Assembly: GCA_965279735.1 (NCBI GenBank)
Contig: OZ257260.1
Location: 992,001-1,056,000, forward strand
Length of the DNA: 64,000 nucleotides
Reading direction: 5' to 3'
Source of the DNA: CAIUGU01 sp965279735
GTDB lineage: Bacteria > Pseudomonadota > Gammaproteobacteria > Steroidobacterales > Steroidobacteraceae
Shown here: positions 40,864 through 50,263 of the stretch, piece after piece
Numbering within the stretch: position 1 is the stretch's first letter
Layout: each line of letters opens with the position of its first letter
Translations under genes and position numbers: made by a program
The notes under the pieces: generated by a model
What the model saw: only the letters and a program-made list of their open reading frames with translations
Told to the model about the DNA's origin: nothing
Databases searched by the model: none

Positions 40864-42204
40864 ATGTTTGAGCGTCACCAGGGCGGTGAACGTGCAGTCC
40901 TCGTGCGGCTCGGTTTTGGCTCGCAGCCCCTGCCCGACGAGTTGAGTGAGTTCAATGCGCTCGCCCGTTCGGCCGGTGCGCAGGTTCTTGCAGTCATCAC
41001 CGGCACCCGTCGCAAACCCGATCCCCGTCTTTATGTTGGCAGCGGCAAGGCTGAAGAGATCCGCGCGCAGGTCGAAGCGCTCCGTGCCGATGTCGTCCTG
41101 TTCGACCACTCCTTGAGCCCGAGCCAGGAACGCAATCTCGAAGCTCTCTGCAAGTGCAGGGTGCTCGATCGCACCGGGCTGATTCTCGATATCTTTGCGC
41201 AACGCGCGCGGACCTTCGAGGGCAAGCTGCAGGTCGAGCTCGCCCAGCTTCGGCATCTCGCCACGCGACTGGTCCGCGGCTGGACGCACCTTGAACGGCA
41301 GAAGGGCGGCATCGGCCTGCGGGGGCCGGGCGAAACACAGCTCGAAACCGACCGCCGGTTGCTGGGTGTGAGGATCAAGACACTGAATGCCCGCCTCGAC
41401 AAAGTACTGACCCAGCGCGAGACGACGCGCCGTGAGCGCAAGCGCGCAGCGGTGCCCACCGTAGCGCTGGTCGGTTACACCAACGCCGGCAAATCGACCC
41501 TGTTCAACCGGCTGACCGGTGCGGATGCGTACTCGGCGGACAAGCTGTTCGCAACGCTCGATCCGACGGTCAGGCGCATCGAACTTCCCGATGCCCGGCA
41601 TGCGCTGCTGGCCGACACGGTGGGTTTCGTCCGGGAACTGCCGCATGAACTGGTGGCGGCTTTCCGCTCGACGCTGCAGGAAGCGCGCGAGTCGGTGTTG
41701 CTGCTGCATGTCATCGACGCAGCCGATCCCAATCGCACGGAACGCATCGAGCAGGTGAACGCCGTGCTTGCCGAAGTCGGCGCGACCGATATTCCACAGA
41801 TCGAGGTCTTCAACAAGGTGGATCTGGTCGGCGAGACGCCGCATATCGAACTCGACGAGAGCGGGGCGGTCAGACGGGTCTGGCTGTCAGCGGCAACCGG
41901 GGAGGGTGCAGCGTTGCTCATCGATGCGATCGGCATGTTCCTCGGGCCTGAACTCCTGCACCGGCACATCGTGCTGGGATCGGCGTCGGGACGGGCTCGT
42001 GCCCGTTTTTTCGCCGCTGGCGCCGTGATTGCGGAACAGATCCTGGCGTCCGGCGAGAGCGATCTCGAGATCTCCATGCCCCGGGCCGCGTTCGAGCATC
42101 TCTGCCGCAGCGAAGGGCTGGCTTTTGACGAGTTGCCACAGGAAGCTTGTGCGCACCCGGATGCATTCCTACAATCCCAGCCTCCGGCCCGCCGGGCTGG
42201 CTGA
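40864..42204 (+). CDS. hflX: Ribosome-associated GTPase HflX
   Basis: A 446-residue GTPase that rescues stalled or heat-damaged ribosomes. The N-terminal subdomain contains RRKPDPRLYVGSGKAEEI, and the linker contains the family motif GGIGLRGPGETQLETDRR. The G domain has GYTNAGKSTLFNRL (G1), ADTVGFVRELPHELVAAF (G3 with switch) and FNKVD (G4). It lies between hfq and hflK, the same order as E. coli. Confidence 0.96.
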   Translation: MFERHQGGERAVLVRLGFGSQPLPDELSEFNALARSAGAQVLAVITGTRRKPDPRLYVGSGKAEEIRAQVEALRADVVLFDHSLSPSQERNLEALCKCRVLDRTGLILDIFAQRARTFEGKLQVELAQLRHLATRLVRGWTHLERQKGGIGLRGPGETQLETDRRLLGVRIKTLNARLDKVLTQRETTRRERKRAAVPTVALVGYTNAGKSTLFNRLTGADAYSADKLFATLDPTVRRIELPDARHALLADTVGFVRELPHELVAAFRSTLQEARESVLLLHVIDAADPNRTERIEQVNAVLAEVGATDIPQIEVFNKVDLVGETPHIELDESGAVRRVWLSAATGEGAALLIDAIGMFLGPELLHRHIVLGSASGRARARFFAAGAVIAEQILASGESDLEISMPRAAFEHLCRSEGLAFDELPQEACAHPDAFLQSQPPARRAG

Positions 42205-42242
42205 TTGCCTTCTTTTTCCTCATAAAAAGCATCGAACCCGAC

Positions 42243-43412
42243 ATGGCCTGGAACGAATCTGGCGGCACGCCCGGCGGCAACAAGAATCCCTGGGGGAATA
42301 ACCGGCCGGGCAAGGGTCCTCCCGACCTCGACGAAGTGCTGCGCAACCTGCAACGCAAGATCTCGTCGCTGCTCGGTGGCGGCCGCGGTCCTGTGTCCGC
42401 TGGCGGCGGTGGCGGCGGCAGCAGCGCCGGGGCCAAGGGCCTGGGCGCCGCAACGATCGGCGGCATCCTGCTGCTCATCTGGGCCCTGAGTGGTGTCTAC
42501 CAGGTCGATGCGGCTGAACGCGCCGTCGTCCTGCGATTCGGCAAATACGTTTCCACGAAGCAGCCCGGCCTCAACTGGCACGTCCCGTGGCCGATCGAAT
42601 CGCGACAGATTGTCAACGTATCGTCAATTGAAGGCTTCAGCGAGTCGACACGCATGCTGACGGCTGATGAAAACCTGGTGGACATCAATCTCGACGTTCA
42701 GTACCGCCGGGCGGATCCCCTGCAGTACGTGTTCAACGTGCGCGATCCCGAAACCACCTTGCGGGAAGTCAGCGAAAGCGCCATCCGCGAGACGATCGGC
42801 CGCAGCACCCTGAACCTGGTGCTCGAATCCGGACGCCAGGAGATTGCCGCCAACACGCGTGACCTCATCCAGCGGACGTTGAATGCATACGAAGTTGGCA
42901 TCGAAGTCACTACCGTGAACCTGCAAGGCGTCAGCGTGCCAGAGCAGGTATCGCCTGCGCAGCAGGATGCGATCAAGGCGCGCGAGGACAAGGAACGTTC
43001 GTCACTCGAAGCCCAGACGTACGCCAACGACCTGCTGCCGCGGGCGGGCGGTGAAGCGTCGCGCCTCGAACAGGATGCCCAGGCGTACCTCGCGCAGAAA
43101 GTGGCCGATGCCGAAGGCGGCTCTCAGCGCTTCCTGCAGTTGCTCACCGAATACGAGCGTGCACCCGTGGTGACCCGCGAGCGGCTTTATCTCGAAACGT
43201 TGGAGCTGGTGCTCAGGAGTTCCAAGAAAGTGATCGTGGATACCAAGGGCACCGGCAACATGATCTATCTGCCACTCGACCGCCTGACCGATCCGCAAGG
43301 AAGGGTCACGGTGCGTGAAGTGACGCCGGAAACAACGACTACGCGGCCAGCATCCGGACAGAGCACGTACCAGAATCCTGCAGACCAGGGTCGCGCGCGG
43401 GGGACACGCTGA
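42243..43412 (+). CDS. hflK: FtsH protease modulator HflK
   Basis: A 389-residue SPFH/band-7 membrane protein that forms the HflKC cage around FtsH. The N-terminus is Gly/Pro/Asn-rich (NKNPWGNNRPGKGPPDLDEV) and is followed by a transmembrane helix (about residues 74-92) and the band-7 domain (AAERAVVLRFGKYVSTKQPG onward). ATG at 42243 fits the conserved MAWNE start. Its stop shares a base with the hflC start (TGATG). Confidence 0.95.
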   Translation: MAWNESGGTPGGNKNPWGNNRPGKGPPDLDEVLRNLQRKISSLLGGGRGPVSAGGGGGGSSAGAKGLGAATIGGILLLIWALSGVYQVDAAERAVVLRFGKYVSTKQPGLNWHVPWPIESRQIVNVSSIEGFSESTRMLTADENLVDINLDVQYRRADPLQYVFNVRDPETTLREVSESAIRETIGRSTLNLVLESGRQEIAANTRDLIQRTLNAYEVGIEVTTVNLQGVSVPEQVSPAQQDAIKAREDKERSSLEAQTYANDLLPRAGGEASRLEQDAQAYLAQKVADAEGGSQRFLQLLTEYERAPVVTRERLYLETLELVLRSSKKVIVDTKGTGNMIYLPLDRLTDPQGRVTVREVTPETTTTRPASGQSTYQNPADQGRARGTR

Positions 43413-44278
43413 TGGTCAGTCGCAATATTGCCCTGGTCGTACTGATTGCCATCGCGGCGCTGGCGCTCTTCCTGTCTGCGTTCACGGTCCGGCAGACCGA
43501 ACTCGCGGTGAAGTTCCGTTTCGGCGAAATCGTACGCGCGGACTATGAGCCCGGGTTGCATTTCATGACGCCTTTCGTGAACAACATCCGCAAGTTCGAC
43601 AAGCGCATCGTCACCCGCAACTATCCGTCCGAGCAGTTCCTCACGAGTGAGGGCAAGATCCTCGCGATCGACTTCTACGTGAAGTGGCGCATCACCGATG
43701 TGGCGCGCTACTACGAAGCGACGGCGGGCGATGAGGATTCGGCGTCGAACCGTCTCGGCGCCATCGTCAAGGATGCACTCAAGGGCGTCATCGCCCAGCG
43801 CACGATTCAGCAGGTCGTGGTGGCCGATCGCGCCGAGTTCACGGGTGATGTCGTCAAGATCGTCAGCGACAACAGCCGGGAACTGGGCATCGGGCTCGTC
43901 GACATCCGCGTCAAGAAGATCGACCTGCCGAGCGAAGTCAGCGAATCGGTCTTCAACCGCATGACGGAAAACTTCAAGCAGCAGGCCGCGCAATTGCGAG
44001 CCGAAGGCCAGCAGGCTTACGTGCGGATGCGGGCTGAAGCAGATCGCGAGCGGACGGAGATTGTCGCTACTGCCACGCAGATGTCGCAGATCGAGCGCGG
44101 CAAGGCCGATGCGCGGGCTGCCGAGATCTACGCGCGGGCCTACGGTCGCAATGCGGAGTTCTATTCGTTCTATCGCAGCCTCGAGGCCTACCGTAATGCC
44201 ATCGGCCAGGACGGCGATGTCCTCGTGCTCTCCCCGGACAGCGATTTCTTCAAGTACCTGAACCAGCCCCGGCGGTGA
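43412..44278 (+). CDS. hflC: FtsH protease modulator HflC
   Basis: A 288-residue partner of HflK. A transmembrane helix (about residues 5-25) is followed by the SPFH domain: TVRQTELAVKFRFGEIV, RKFDKRIVTRNYPSEQFLT and IRVKKIDLPSEVSESVFNRM. The C-terminal coiled coil has alternating Arg/Glu/Ala (RAEGQQAYVRMRAEADRERT). It is coupled to hflK by a one-base overlap. A hairpin covers its stop codon. Confidence 0.95.
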   Translation: MVSRNIALVVLIAIAALALFLSAFTVRQTELAVKFRFGEIVRADYEPGLHFMTPFVNNIRKFDKRIVTRNYPSEQFLTSEGKILAIDFYVKWRITDVARYYEATAGDEDSASNRLGAIVKDALKGVIAQRTIQQVVVADRAEFTGDVVKIVSDNSRELGIGLVDIRVKKIDLPSEVSESVFNRMTENFKQQAAQLRAEGQQAYVRMRAEADRERTEIVATATQMSQIERGKADARAAEIYARAYGRNAEFYSFYRSLEAYRNAIGQDGDVLVLSPDSDFFKYLNQPRR

Positions 44279-44291
44279 TGCCGGGGCTTTC
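44265..44291 (+). terminator. Hairpin at the hflC end, possible attenuator before yjeT-purA
   Basis: AGCCCCGG (44265-44272) pairs with CCGGGGCT (44281-44288) around an 8-base loop that contains the hflC stop codon. Only a short TTTC follows, so it is a weak or partial terminator that could reduce read-through into yjeT and purA. Confidence 0.45.
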
Positions 44292-44302
44292 TGACGCCGC
44301 CC

Positions 44303-44494
44303 ATGAACTGGTCCGATCTGCTGGCGGCGTTCGCCCTCTATCTCGTGCTTGAGGGGATCATGCCTTTTCTGAATCCGACGGCGATGAAGCGCGCGATGCT
44401 GCGCTTCGTGAGCCTGCCCGAGCGGCAGCTGCGTTTCGCCGGCGGCGCAAGCATGATCGCGGGCCTCGTCCTGCTGTACTTCGTGCGCGGCTGA
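44303..44494 (+). CDS. DUF2065 small membrane protein (YjeT)
   Basis: A 63-residue protein with two hydrophobic helices (about residues 5-24 and 44-60). It has the DUF2065 pattern LYLVLEGIMPFLNPTAMKR followed by FVSLPERQLRFAGGASM. It is conserved between hflC and purA in many gammaproteobacteria (yjeT in E. coli), but its function is unknown. It starts 24 bases after hflC. Confidence 0.9.
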   Translation: MNWSDLLAAFALYLVLEGIMPFLNPTAMKRAMLRFVSLPERQLRFAGGASMIAGLVLLYFVRG

Positions 44495-44525
44495 CCGTCT
44501 TCATTTCGTTACCGGATTTCATTCC

Positions 44526-45818
44526 ATGAGCAAGAACGTGGTAGTCATCGGCGCCCAATGGGGTGACGAGGGCAAGGGCAAGATTGTCGACCTGCTGACG
44601 GACCGCGCGAGCGGCGTCGTGCGTTTCCAGGGGGGCCACAATGCCGGGCATACGCTCGTCATCAACGGCAAGAAAACCATCCTGCGGCTGATTCCTTCCG
44701 GCGCTCTGCACCCGCACGTCCGCTGCTTCATCGGCAATGGAGTCGTTCTGTCGCCCAAGGCGCTGCTCCAGGAAATCGGCGAACTCGAACAGGCCGGGCT
44801 CGACGTGCGATCCCGTTTGCGCATTTCCGAAGCGTGTCCGCTGATCCTGCCGTACCACGTCGCACTCGATCAGGCGCGCGAAACCGCGAAGGGCGAGGCG
44901 AAGATCGGTACCACCGGGCGGGGCATCGGGCCTGCTTACGAGGACAAGGTCGCGCGACGCGCCATCCGTGTCCAGGACCTCTACGCACCCGACCGTTTCG
45001 CCGCAAAGCTCGCCGAAGTGCTCGAATACCACAACTTCGTGCTGCAGCATTACTTCAAGGTCGCGACAGTTGATTTCCAGGCGACGCTCGATGAGACGCT
45101 CGCGTTCGCAGATGCGCTCAAGCCCATGGTTGCGGATGTCTCTGGCGAGATCAACGCGATGATGCGCGAGGGCAAGAGCATCCTGTTCGAAGGGGCCCAG
45201 GCAGCTCTGCTCGATATCGATCACGGCACTTATCCCTATGTCACCTCCAGCAACTGCGTTGCAGGACAGGCCTCTGCAGGTGCCGGTGTAGGACCGCAGT
45301 CCCTGCACTACGTACTCGGCGTGGCGAAAGCCTATGCGACGCGGGTGGGCGCGGGTCCGTTCCCGACCGAACTCGATGACGAGATCGGCGAACGTTTGCG
45401 CGTGAAGGGCAATGAATTCGGTTCGGTGACAGGTCGTCCGCGGCGGTGCGGCTGGTTCGATGCAGCGGCCCTCAAGCGTGCAGTCCAGTTGAGCGGTGTC
45501 TCCGGCATCTGCTTCACCAAGCTCGATGTGCTCGACGGCCTCGAAACCGTGCGAGTGGCTGTCGGCTACAAGGTGAACGGCAAGATGCGCGACATCCTGC
45601 CCGTCGGTGCCGAGGCGCTGGAAAGCTGTGAGCCGGTGTATGAGGACCATCCCGGCTGGAAGGACAGCACGGTAGGCGTGAAGTCCTTCGCACAACTGCC
45701 GAAGGCGGCGCAGAGCTATCTCAAGCGGCTTGAAGAACTGGTCGGCGCGCCTATCGCGATCATCTCCACAGGCCCCGATCGCATGGAAACAATCATCCAG
45801 CAGCATCCGTTCGACTGA
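44526..45818 (+). CDS. purA: Adenylosuccinate synthetase
   Basis: A 430-residue GTP-dependent ligase converting IMP and aspartate to adenylosuccinate in AMP synthesis. The P-loop GAQWGDEGKGKIVD, the GGHNAGHT motif, IGTTGRGIGPAYEDKVARRA and GSVTGRPRRCGWFDA are intact. It follows yjeT after 31 bases and closes the conserved block. It ends 15 bases from the convergent lhr-type helicase gene, which replaces the nsrR-rnr genes that follow purA in E. coli. Confidence 0.97.
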   Translation: MSKNVVVIGAQWGDEGKGKIVDLLTDRASGVVRFQGGHNAGHTLVINGKKTILRLIPSGALHPHVRCFIGNGVVLSPKALLQEIGELEQAGLDVRSRLRISEACPLILPYHVALDQARETAKGEAKIGTTGRGIGPAYEDKVARRAIRVQDLYAPDRFAAKLAEVLEYHNFVLQHYFKVATVDFQATLDETLAFADALKPMVADVSGEINAMMREGKSILFEGAQAALLDIDHGTYPYVTSSNCVAGQASAGAGVGPQSLHYVLGVAKAYATRVGAGPFPTELDDEIGERLRVKGNEFGSVTGRPRRCGWFDAAALKRAVQLSGVSGICFTKLDVLDGLETVRVAVGYKVNGKMRDILPVGAEALESCEPVYEDHPGWKDSTVGVKSFAQLPKAAQSYLKRLEELVGAPIAIISTGPDRMETIIQQHPFD

Positions 45819-45833
45819 ATCGACCGCGTCGGA

Positions 45834-48800
45834 TCAGCTGGCCCTGGCAGGCATTGCAGCAATGCGCTTGTGGAGGAGGGCATTGCGCGAGGTCCATTCG
45901 ACGTCGGCTTCCATCGGGACGAGGAAGTGGGTTTGTCCGCCGGCGTAAGTGGCGACCGGAATTCCATCGCGTAACAGGATGCGATTGCTGGCGAGCGCAG
46001 GCACACGTGCACCCGGTGTGAGAATGCCGACGAGATTCAACGGATCGGCGGCGGACAGTGAAACCAGTCTTCCATCAGCGGCTTCACGGCGAATGGCGCG
46101 CAGCCGGGCGATGACTTCAGGCAAGGCATATTGTTCGCCGGTCAGGCCGGCGATGAAACGACCCCCGCGCAGATGACCTTGCGCTTCCATCCGGCGATAA
46201 ACCTTCAACAGTTCATACCAGGGCGGCAGCCATTCGGCTTCGCGGGTCAGCAGGCGTTTGCAGACGACGCCGTAGCGCTTGAGCAGTGTCGTCGCGATCT
46301 GTTCGATCTGCATCGCATCGGTTGCCAGAGCCGGCTTGCGCGTCAGGCTCCAGCGACCGGCATCTTCAAGTCCGAACAACGCGATCCGTCGGCCCCGGGC
46401 TGCCATGCGGCGTTTGCGTTCCTGCGGCAGCAACAAGGCGCGCAGGCCGCTGAAGCTGTCGGCATTCACCAGTCCGGCCGCGACGAGTTCACCCAGACCT
46501 GTTTCCGCCTGTGATTGCAGCAGGCCGGCAGCACTTGCCAGCTCATCGAAGAACGAAGCGCCGCTTTTCTCGAGACTTTCTTTCAGTGCGAGCGCGGATG
46601 CTGATAATTGCGGCGGCTCGTTCGCGCCGCTGGATACGGCCTGCCATAAAGGCCAATTCTTGCGAGTGAGCAGGGCCATCGGCGTAGATCTCACCGGCCC
46701 AGCGGTGGCAGCTTTCGGCTGCGTCAAGCGGACCCAGATAGCCCGGCCGGAGAGACACAGGCTGTCGAGCCAGTTCGGGTCGTATTCTTCCATCCGCGCA
46801 GGCAGGACATCCGCTTCCCATGCCGCTGCCGGTACTTCGAAACCTTCCAGTTGATCGATGAGGAGTGCCAGGGACTGCGGGCCCTGCACGCGCGGTTCAC
46901 GTGTGATGCCCTGGTGATCGAGCAGGAAGCGCATGAAATCGGCCGGCGCGACCGGTTCGATCTCCGCACGCAGCGTCTTGATGGTGTAGCGATGGATGCG
47001 GGCGAGAAGGCGGCGTTCGCACCATTCAAGCTCGGTACTCTTCGCCGTGAACTGGCCGCGCAGGACAAAGCCTTCGCTTTCGAGCTTGAGCAAAGCGGCG
47101 TCGATCAGACCGGCGGAAACCGAATAAAGGCCAGACAGTTCTGCTGCTGTCGTCGGTCCGCTGGCTTGCAGCCGGCCACGAACGAGTTCCACCAGCGCTT
47201 CTTCCGTCGACCATTGGCGTGCCGCATAGTCGGCCGGCACGCGAATCGAGGGTTCGAGCGAGCTGTCCGGATAGATCGCCTGTGCGAGCGGCAGCTGTTC
47301 CGCTGCCACCCAGAACACGTGACTTCCCGTAGCCAGCCGCGTCGCACGCCGGTTATCGACAAGCTGCCCGAAGGTGTCCTGCCATTGATGTCGCTCGCCT
47401 TCATGCGCGGGAATGACGCCGAGAAGAATCAGCGCATCGTGCAGTTCGTCGGGACTCTCGACAGTTGGCCACGCTTCATCGCGCACGGTCTGGATGGCGG
47501 CGGGATCAAGCTGCCCGAATTCCGCAGCCGTCGATGCATCGAGCCAGCGTCGTGACGACACCGCTTGCGTGCGCCGCTCTTCCAGAGGAGCGTCATCGAG
47601 GAACGCGTAGGGCTTGGCATTGAGGATTTCCTGTGCCAGCGGCGACGGATGCGGCAGATCACGCGCCACAATGCGCACGTCACCGCATTCCATGGCTTTG
47701 AGCAGCGTGATGAGTCCGTCGACATCCATCGCTTCGTGCAGGCAATCCTGCAATGTCTGCTGTACGAGGGGGTGATCGGGAATCTCGCGTTCACCGACAA
47801 TGTTCTCTGCGCACGCCAGCTGGTCGGGGAAGACGGTGGCGACCAGGTCTTCAGCGGCCATTCGCTGCAGAGGTGCAGGCGTTCGTTTGCCAGCGCGTGA
47901 ACGACGGACAGCGAGCGAAATGCTGGCATTCCAGCGCCAGCGCGTGGTGAAGAGCGGCGCATCGAGCACGGCCTGTGTCAGCACGGTTTCGACGCTGTTG
48001 CTGTTCAGGTACTTCGCGACGTCTTCGAGTGCAAAGCTGTGGGTCTCACCGAGTGACAGGACAATTGCGTCTTCCGTCGCCGCCGCCTGCAATTCGAAAT
48101 TGAATGTCCGGCAGAAGCGCTTGCGCAAGGCGAGTCCGAATGCCTTGTTGATCCGGCCACCGAAGGGTGAATGGATGACGAGCTGCATGCCCCCGGCTTC
48201 ATCGAAGAAGCGTTCGAGCACGAGTGTGGATTGCGTGGGCAGCACGCCCAGCATCGCCTTGGCGGAGGCCAGGTATTCGACGATCTGTTCAGCGGCGGCG
48301 CGTTCGAGTCCGTCTTGGCTGATCAACCGTTCGATCGCAGCGCTGATATGAGCGGGATCGGTCACGGACAGGCCCGCTTCCATCTCTTCGCGCAACCGGG
48401 AGACCGCCATCGACAGTTCCGCAGTGCGCGCCGGGGCTTCGCCGAGCCAGAAGGGAATGGTGGGCGGCAAACCATGCGCATCTTCCACCCGGACCTTGCC
48501 GGCTTCGACGCGCAGGACGCGATAGGAGCTGTTGCCGAGCTGGAAGACATCGCCTGCACTGCTCTCGATGGCGAAGTCCTCATTCAACGTGCCGACGAAC
48601 AGGCCCGCGGGATCGAGGATGACCTGGTAATCCGCGTTGTCGGGAATGGCGCCACCGCACGTGATTGCTGTCAGGCGGGCACCGCGGCGTGGACGCAATT
48701 TCCGGTTCACGGCATCGCGATGCAGGTAGCTGCTCTGCCGGCCGCGACGCGTACTGAAACCATCAGACAGCATCCGCACGATGCCGTCGAACTCGCTGCG

Positions 48801-50138
48801 TTTGAGGTTGCGATAGGGCCAGGCGCCCGTCACCAGCGTGAACAGCTCGTCCTCGTCATATTCCTTCGACGCCACTTCAGCCACCATCTGCTGAGCGAGG
48901 ACGTCGAGAGGTTGGGGCGGAATGATCAGCCGGTCGAGTTCGCCGGCCTTCACGGCTTCCAGCAGGGCCGCACATTCGACCAGCTCGTCGCGCGTAAGCG
49001 GGAATAACCGGCCTTTGGGCAATCCACCGACCGAGTGGTTGGCGCGGCCAACTCGCTGCAGGAAAGTCGAGATCGACCGAGGACTACCGAGCTGGCACGC
49101 GAGATCCACATCGCCGATGTCGATGCCGAGTTCGAGTGACGCCGTCGCGACGAGCGCTTTCAGTTCGCCTTTCTTGAGGCGCTGTTCGGCGTCGAGCCGC
49201 TGCTCCTTTGCGAGGCTGCCATGGTGAGCAGCGACATTCGCTTCACCGAGCCGTTCGCTCAAGTGCCGCGTCACGCGCTCGACCATGCGTCTGGTATTCA
49301 CGAAGATCAGCGTCGTGTGATGCTCGCTGATGAGTTGCGCCAGCTTGTCGTAGATGTTCTGCCAGATGTCATTCGACATCACCGGTTCGAGCGGCGAGTC
49401 CGGCAGAACCAGTTGCAGGTCACGCGCCCGCACGTGACCACTGTTGACGATGACGCAGGCATCGGAGAAATCCTGCTGCCTGCGGATGCCGCTCAGGAAA
49501 CTCGCGACTTCCTCGATGGGCTTCTGCGTCGCGGAGAGCCCAATCCGCTGCAAGGGGCGTTGTGTCAGGGCGGCAAGCCTTTCCAGGGACAACGTCAGAT
49601 GCGAGCCGCGCTTCGTGCCGGCGACCGCATGGATTTCGTCGACGATGACGGAGCGTACGGTCGACAGCATCTGCCGTCCCGAATCACTCGTCAGGAGCAG
49701 GTACAGGGATTCCGGTGTTGTCACGAGGATATGGGGCGCCCGCTTGCGCATGGCGACGCGATCCGCCTGCGCGGTGTCGCCGGTGCGAACCATCGCGCGG
49801 ATTTCGAATTCCGGAGCACCCAGTTTCTCGAGTTCAGCGCGGATGCCGACGAGCGGTTCTTCAAGGTTGCGATGGATATCGTTCGACAGCGCCTTGAGCG
49901 GCGACACGTACACAACCTGCGTCGCGTCGGTCAATGTTCCGGCGACGCCCTGTTGCACCAGATCGTTGATGGCGGCCAGGAAAGCGGACAGGGTCTTGCC
50001 CGATCCGGTCGGCGCGGCGATGAGGACGTTCTGCCCGTTCTGGATGGCCGGCCACGCTGCCCGCTGCGGCTCGGTGGCCGACGGGAAAGTGGCGTTGAAC
50101 CAGGTGGCAACGGCGGGGTGAAAGCTGGCGAGAGGCAT
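45834..50138 (-). CDS. lhr: Lhr-type superfamily 2 helicase
   Basis: A 1,434-residue large helicase-related protein. The N-terminal SF2 core has the Q-like start FHPAVATWFNATFPSATEPQ, Walker A AAPTGSGKTLSAFLAAI, DEIH (VIVDEIHAVAGTKRG), LGIDIGDVDLACQLG and motif VI FLQRVGRANHSVGG. The Lhr-specific domains fill the C-terminal two thirds (from about residue 430), including a winged-helix region and a Lhr-CTD. Lhr proteins unwind RNA:DNA and DNA duplexes in repair. Length is close to E. coli Lhr (1,538). I chose MPLASF at 50138, since the frame upstream is not conserved. Confidence 0.92.
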   Translation of the reverse strand: MPLASFHPAVATWFNATFPSATEPQRAAWPAIQNGQNVLIAAPTGSGKTLSAFLAAINDLVQQGVAGTLTDATQVVYVSPLKALSNDIHRNLEEPLVGIRAELEKLGAPEFEIRAMVRTGDTAQADRVAMRKRAPHILVTTPESLYLLLTSDSGRQMLSTVRSVIVDEIHAVAGTKRGSHLTLSLERLAALTQRPLQRIGLSATQKPIEEVASFLSGIRRQQDFSDACVIVNSGHVRARDLQLVLPDSPLEPVMSNDIWQNIYDKLAQLISEHHTTLIFVNTRRMVERVTRHLSERLGEANVAAHHGSLAKEQRLDAEQRLKKGELKALVATASLELGIDIGDVDLACQLGSPRSISTFLQRVGRANHSVGGLPKGRLFPLTRDELVECAALLEAVKAGELDRLIIPPQPLDVLAQQMVAEVASKEYDEDELFTLVTGAWPYRNLKRSEFDGIVRMLSDGFSTRRGRQSSYLHRDAVNRKLRPRRGARLTAITCGGAIPDNADYQVILDPAGLFVGTLNEDFAIESSAGDVFQLGNSSYRVLRVEAGKVRVEDAHGLPPTIPFWLGEAPARTAELSMAVSRLREEMEAGLSVTDPAHISAAIERLISQDGLERAAAEQIVEYLASAKAMLGVLPTQSTLVLERFFDEAGGMQLVIHSPFGGRINKAFGLALRKRFCRTFNFELQAAATEDAIVLSLGETHSFALEDVAKYLNSNSVETVLTQAVLDAPLFTTRWRWNASISLAVRRSRAGKRTPAPLQRMAAEDLVATVFPDQLACAENIVGEREIPDHPLVQQTLQDCLHEAMDVDGLITLLKAMECGDVRIVARDLPHPSPLAQEILNAKPYAFLDDAPLEERRTQAVSSRRWLDASTAAEFGQLDPAAIQTVRDEAWPTVESPDELHDALILLGVIPAHEGERHQWQDTFGQLVDNRRATRLATGSHVFWVAAEQLPLAQAIYPDSSLEPSIRVPADYAARQWSTEEALVELVRGRLQASGPTTAAELSGLYSVSAGLIDAALLKLESEGFVLRGQFTAKSTELEWCERRLLARIHRYTIKTLRAEIEPVAPADFMRFLLDHQGITREPRVQGPQSLALLIDQLEGFEVPAAAWEADVLPARMEEYDPNWLDSLCLSGRAIWVRLTQPKAATAGPVRSTPMALLTRKNWPLWQAVSSGANEPPQLSASALALKESLEKSGASFFDELASAAGLLQSQAETGLGELVAAGLVNADSFSGLRALLLPQERKRRMAARGRRIALFGLEDAGRWSLTRKPALATDAMQIEQIATTLLKRYGVVCKRLLTREAEWLPPWYELLKVYRRMEAQGHLRGGRFIAGLTGEQYALPEVIARLRAIRREAADGRLVSLSAADPLNLVGILTPGARVPALASNRILLRDGIPVATYAGGQTHFLVPMEADVEWTSRNALLHKRIAAMPARAS

Positions 50139-50263
50139 GTATAAGGTGTACCGATTTCGGGGCGAATCGACAAGCACTGAATGGGTCAGCCTGAAGAAAT
50201 TGCAACGCCTGGGGTCGCTGGGGTACGTTGCTGCGACGATACATATAAGGGAGTGGCCTGCTG

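Noticed and set aside
44358..45806. Open frame of 482 codons opposite purA
   Set aside because: The purA product is intact and conserved; the opposite frame has no recognisable domain.
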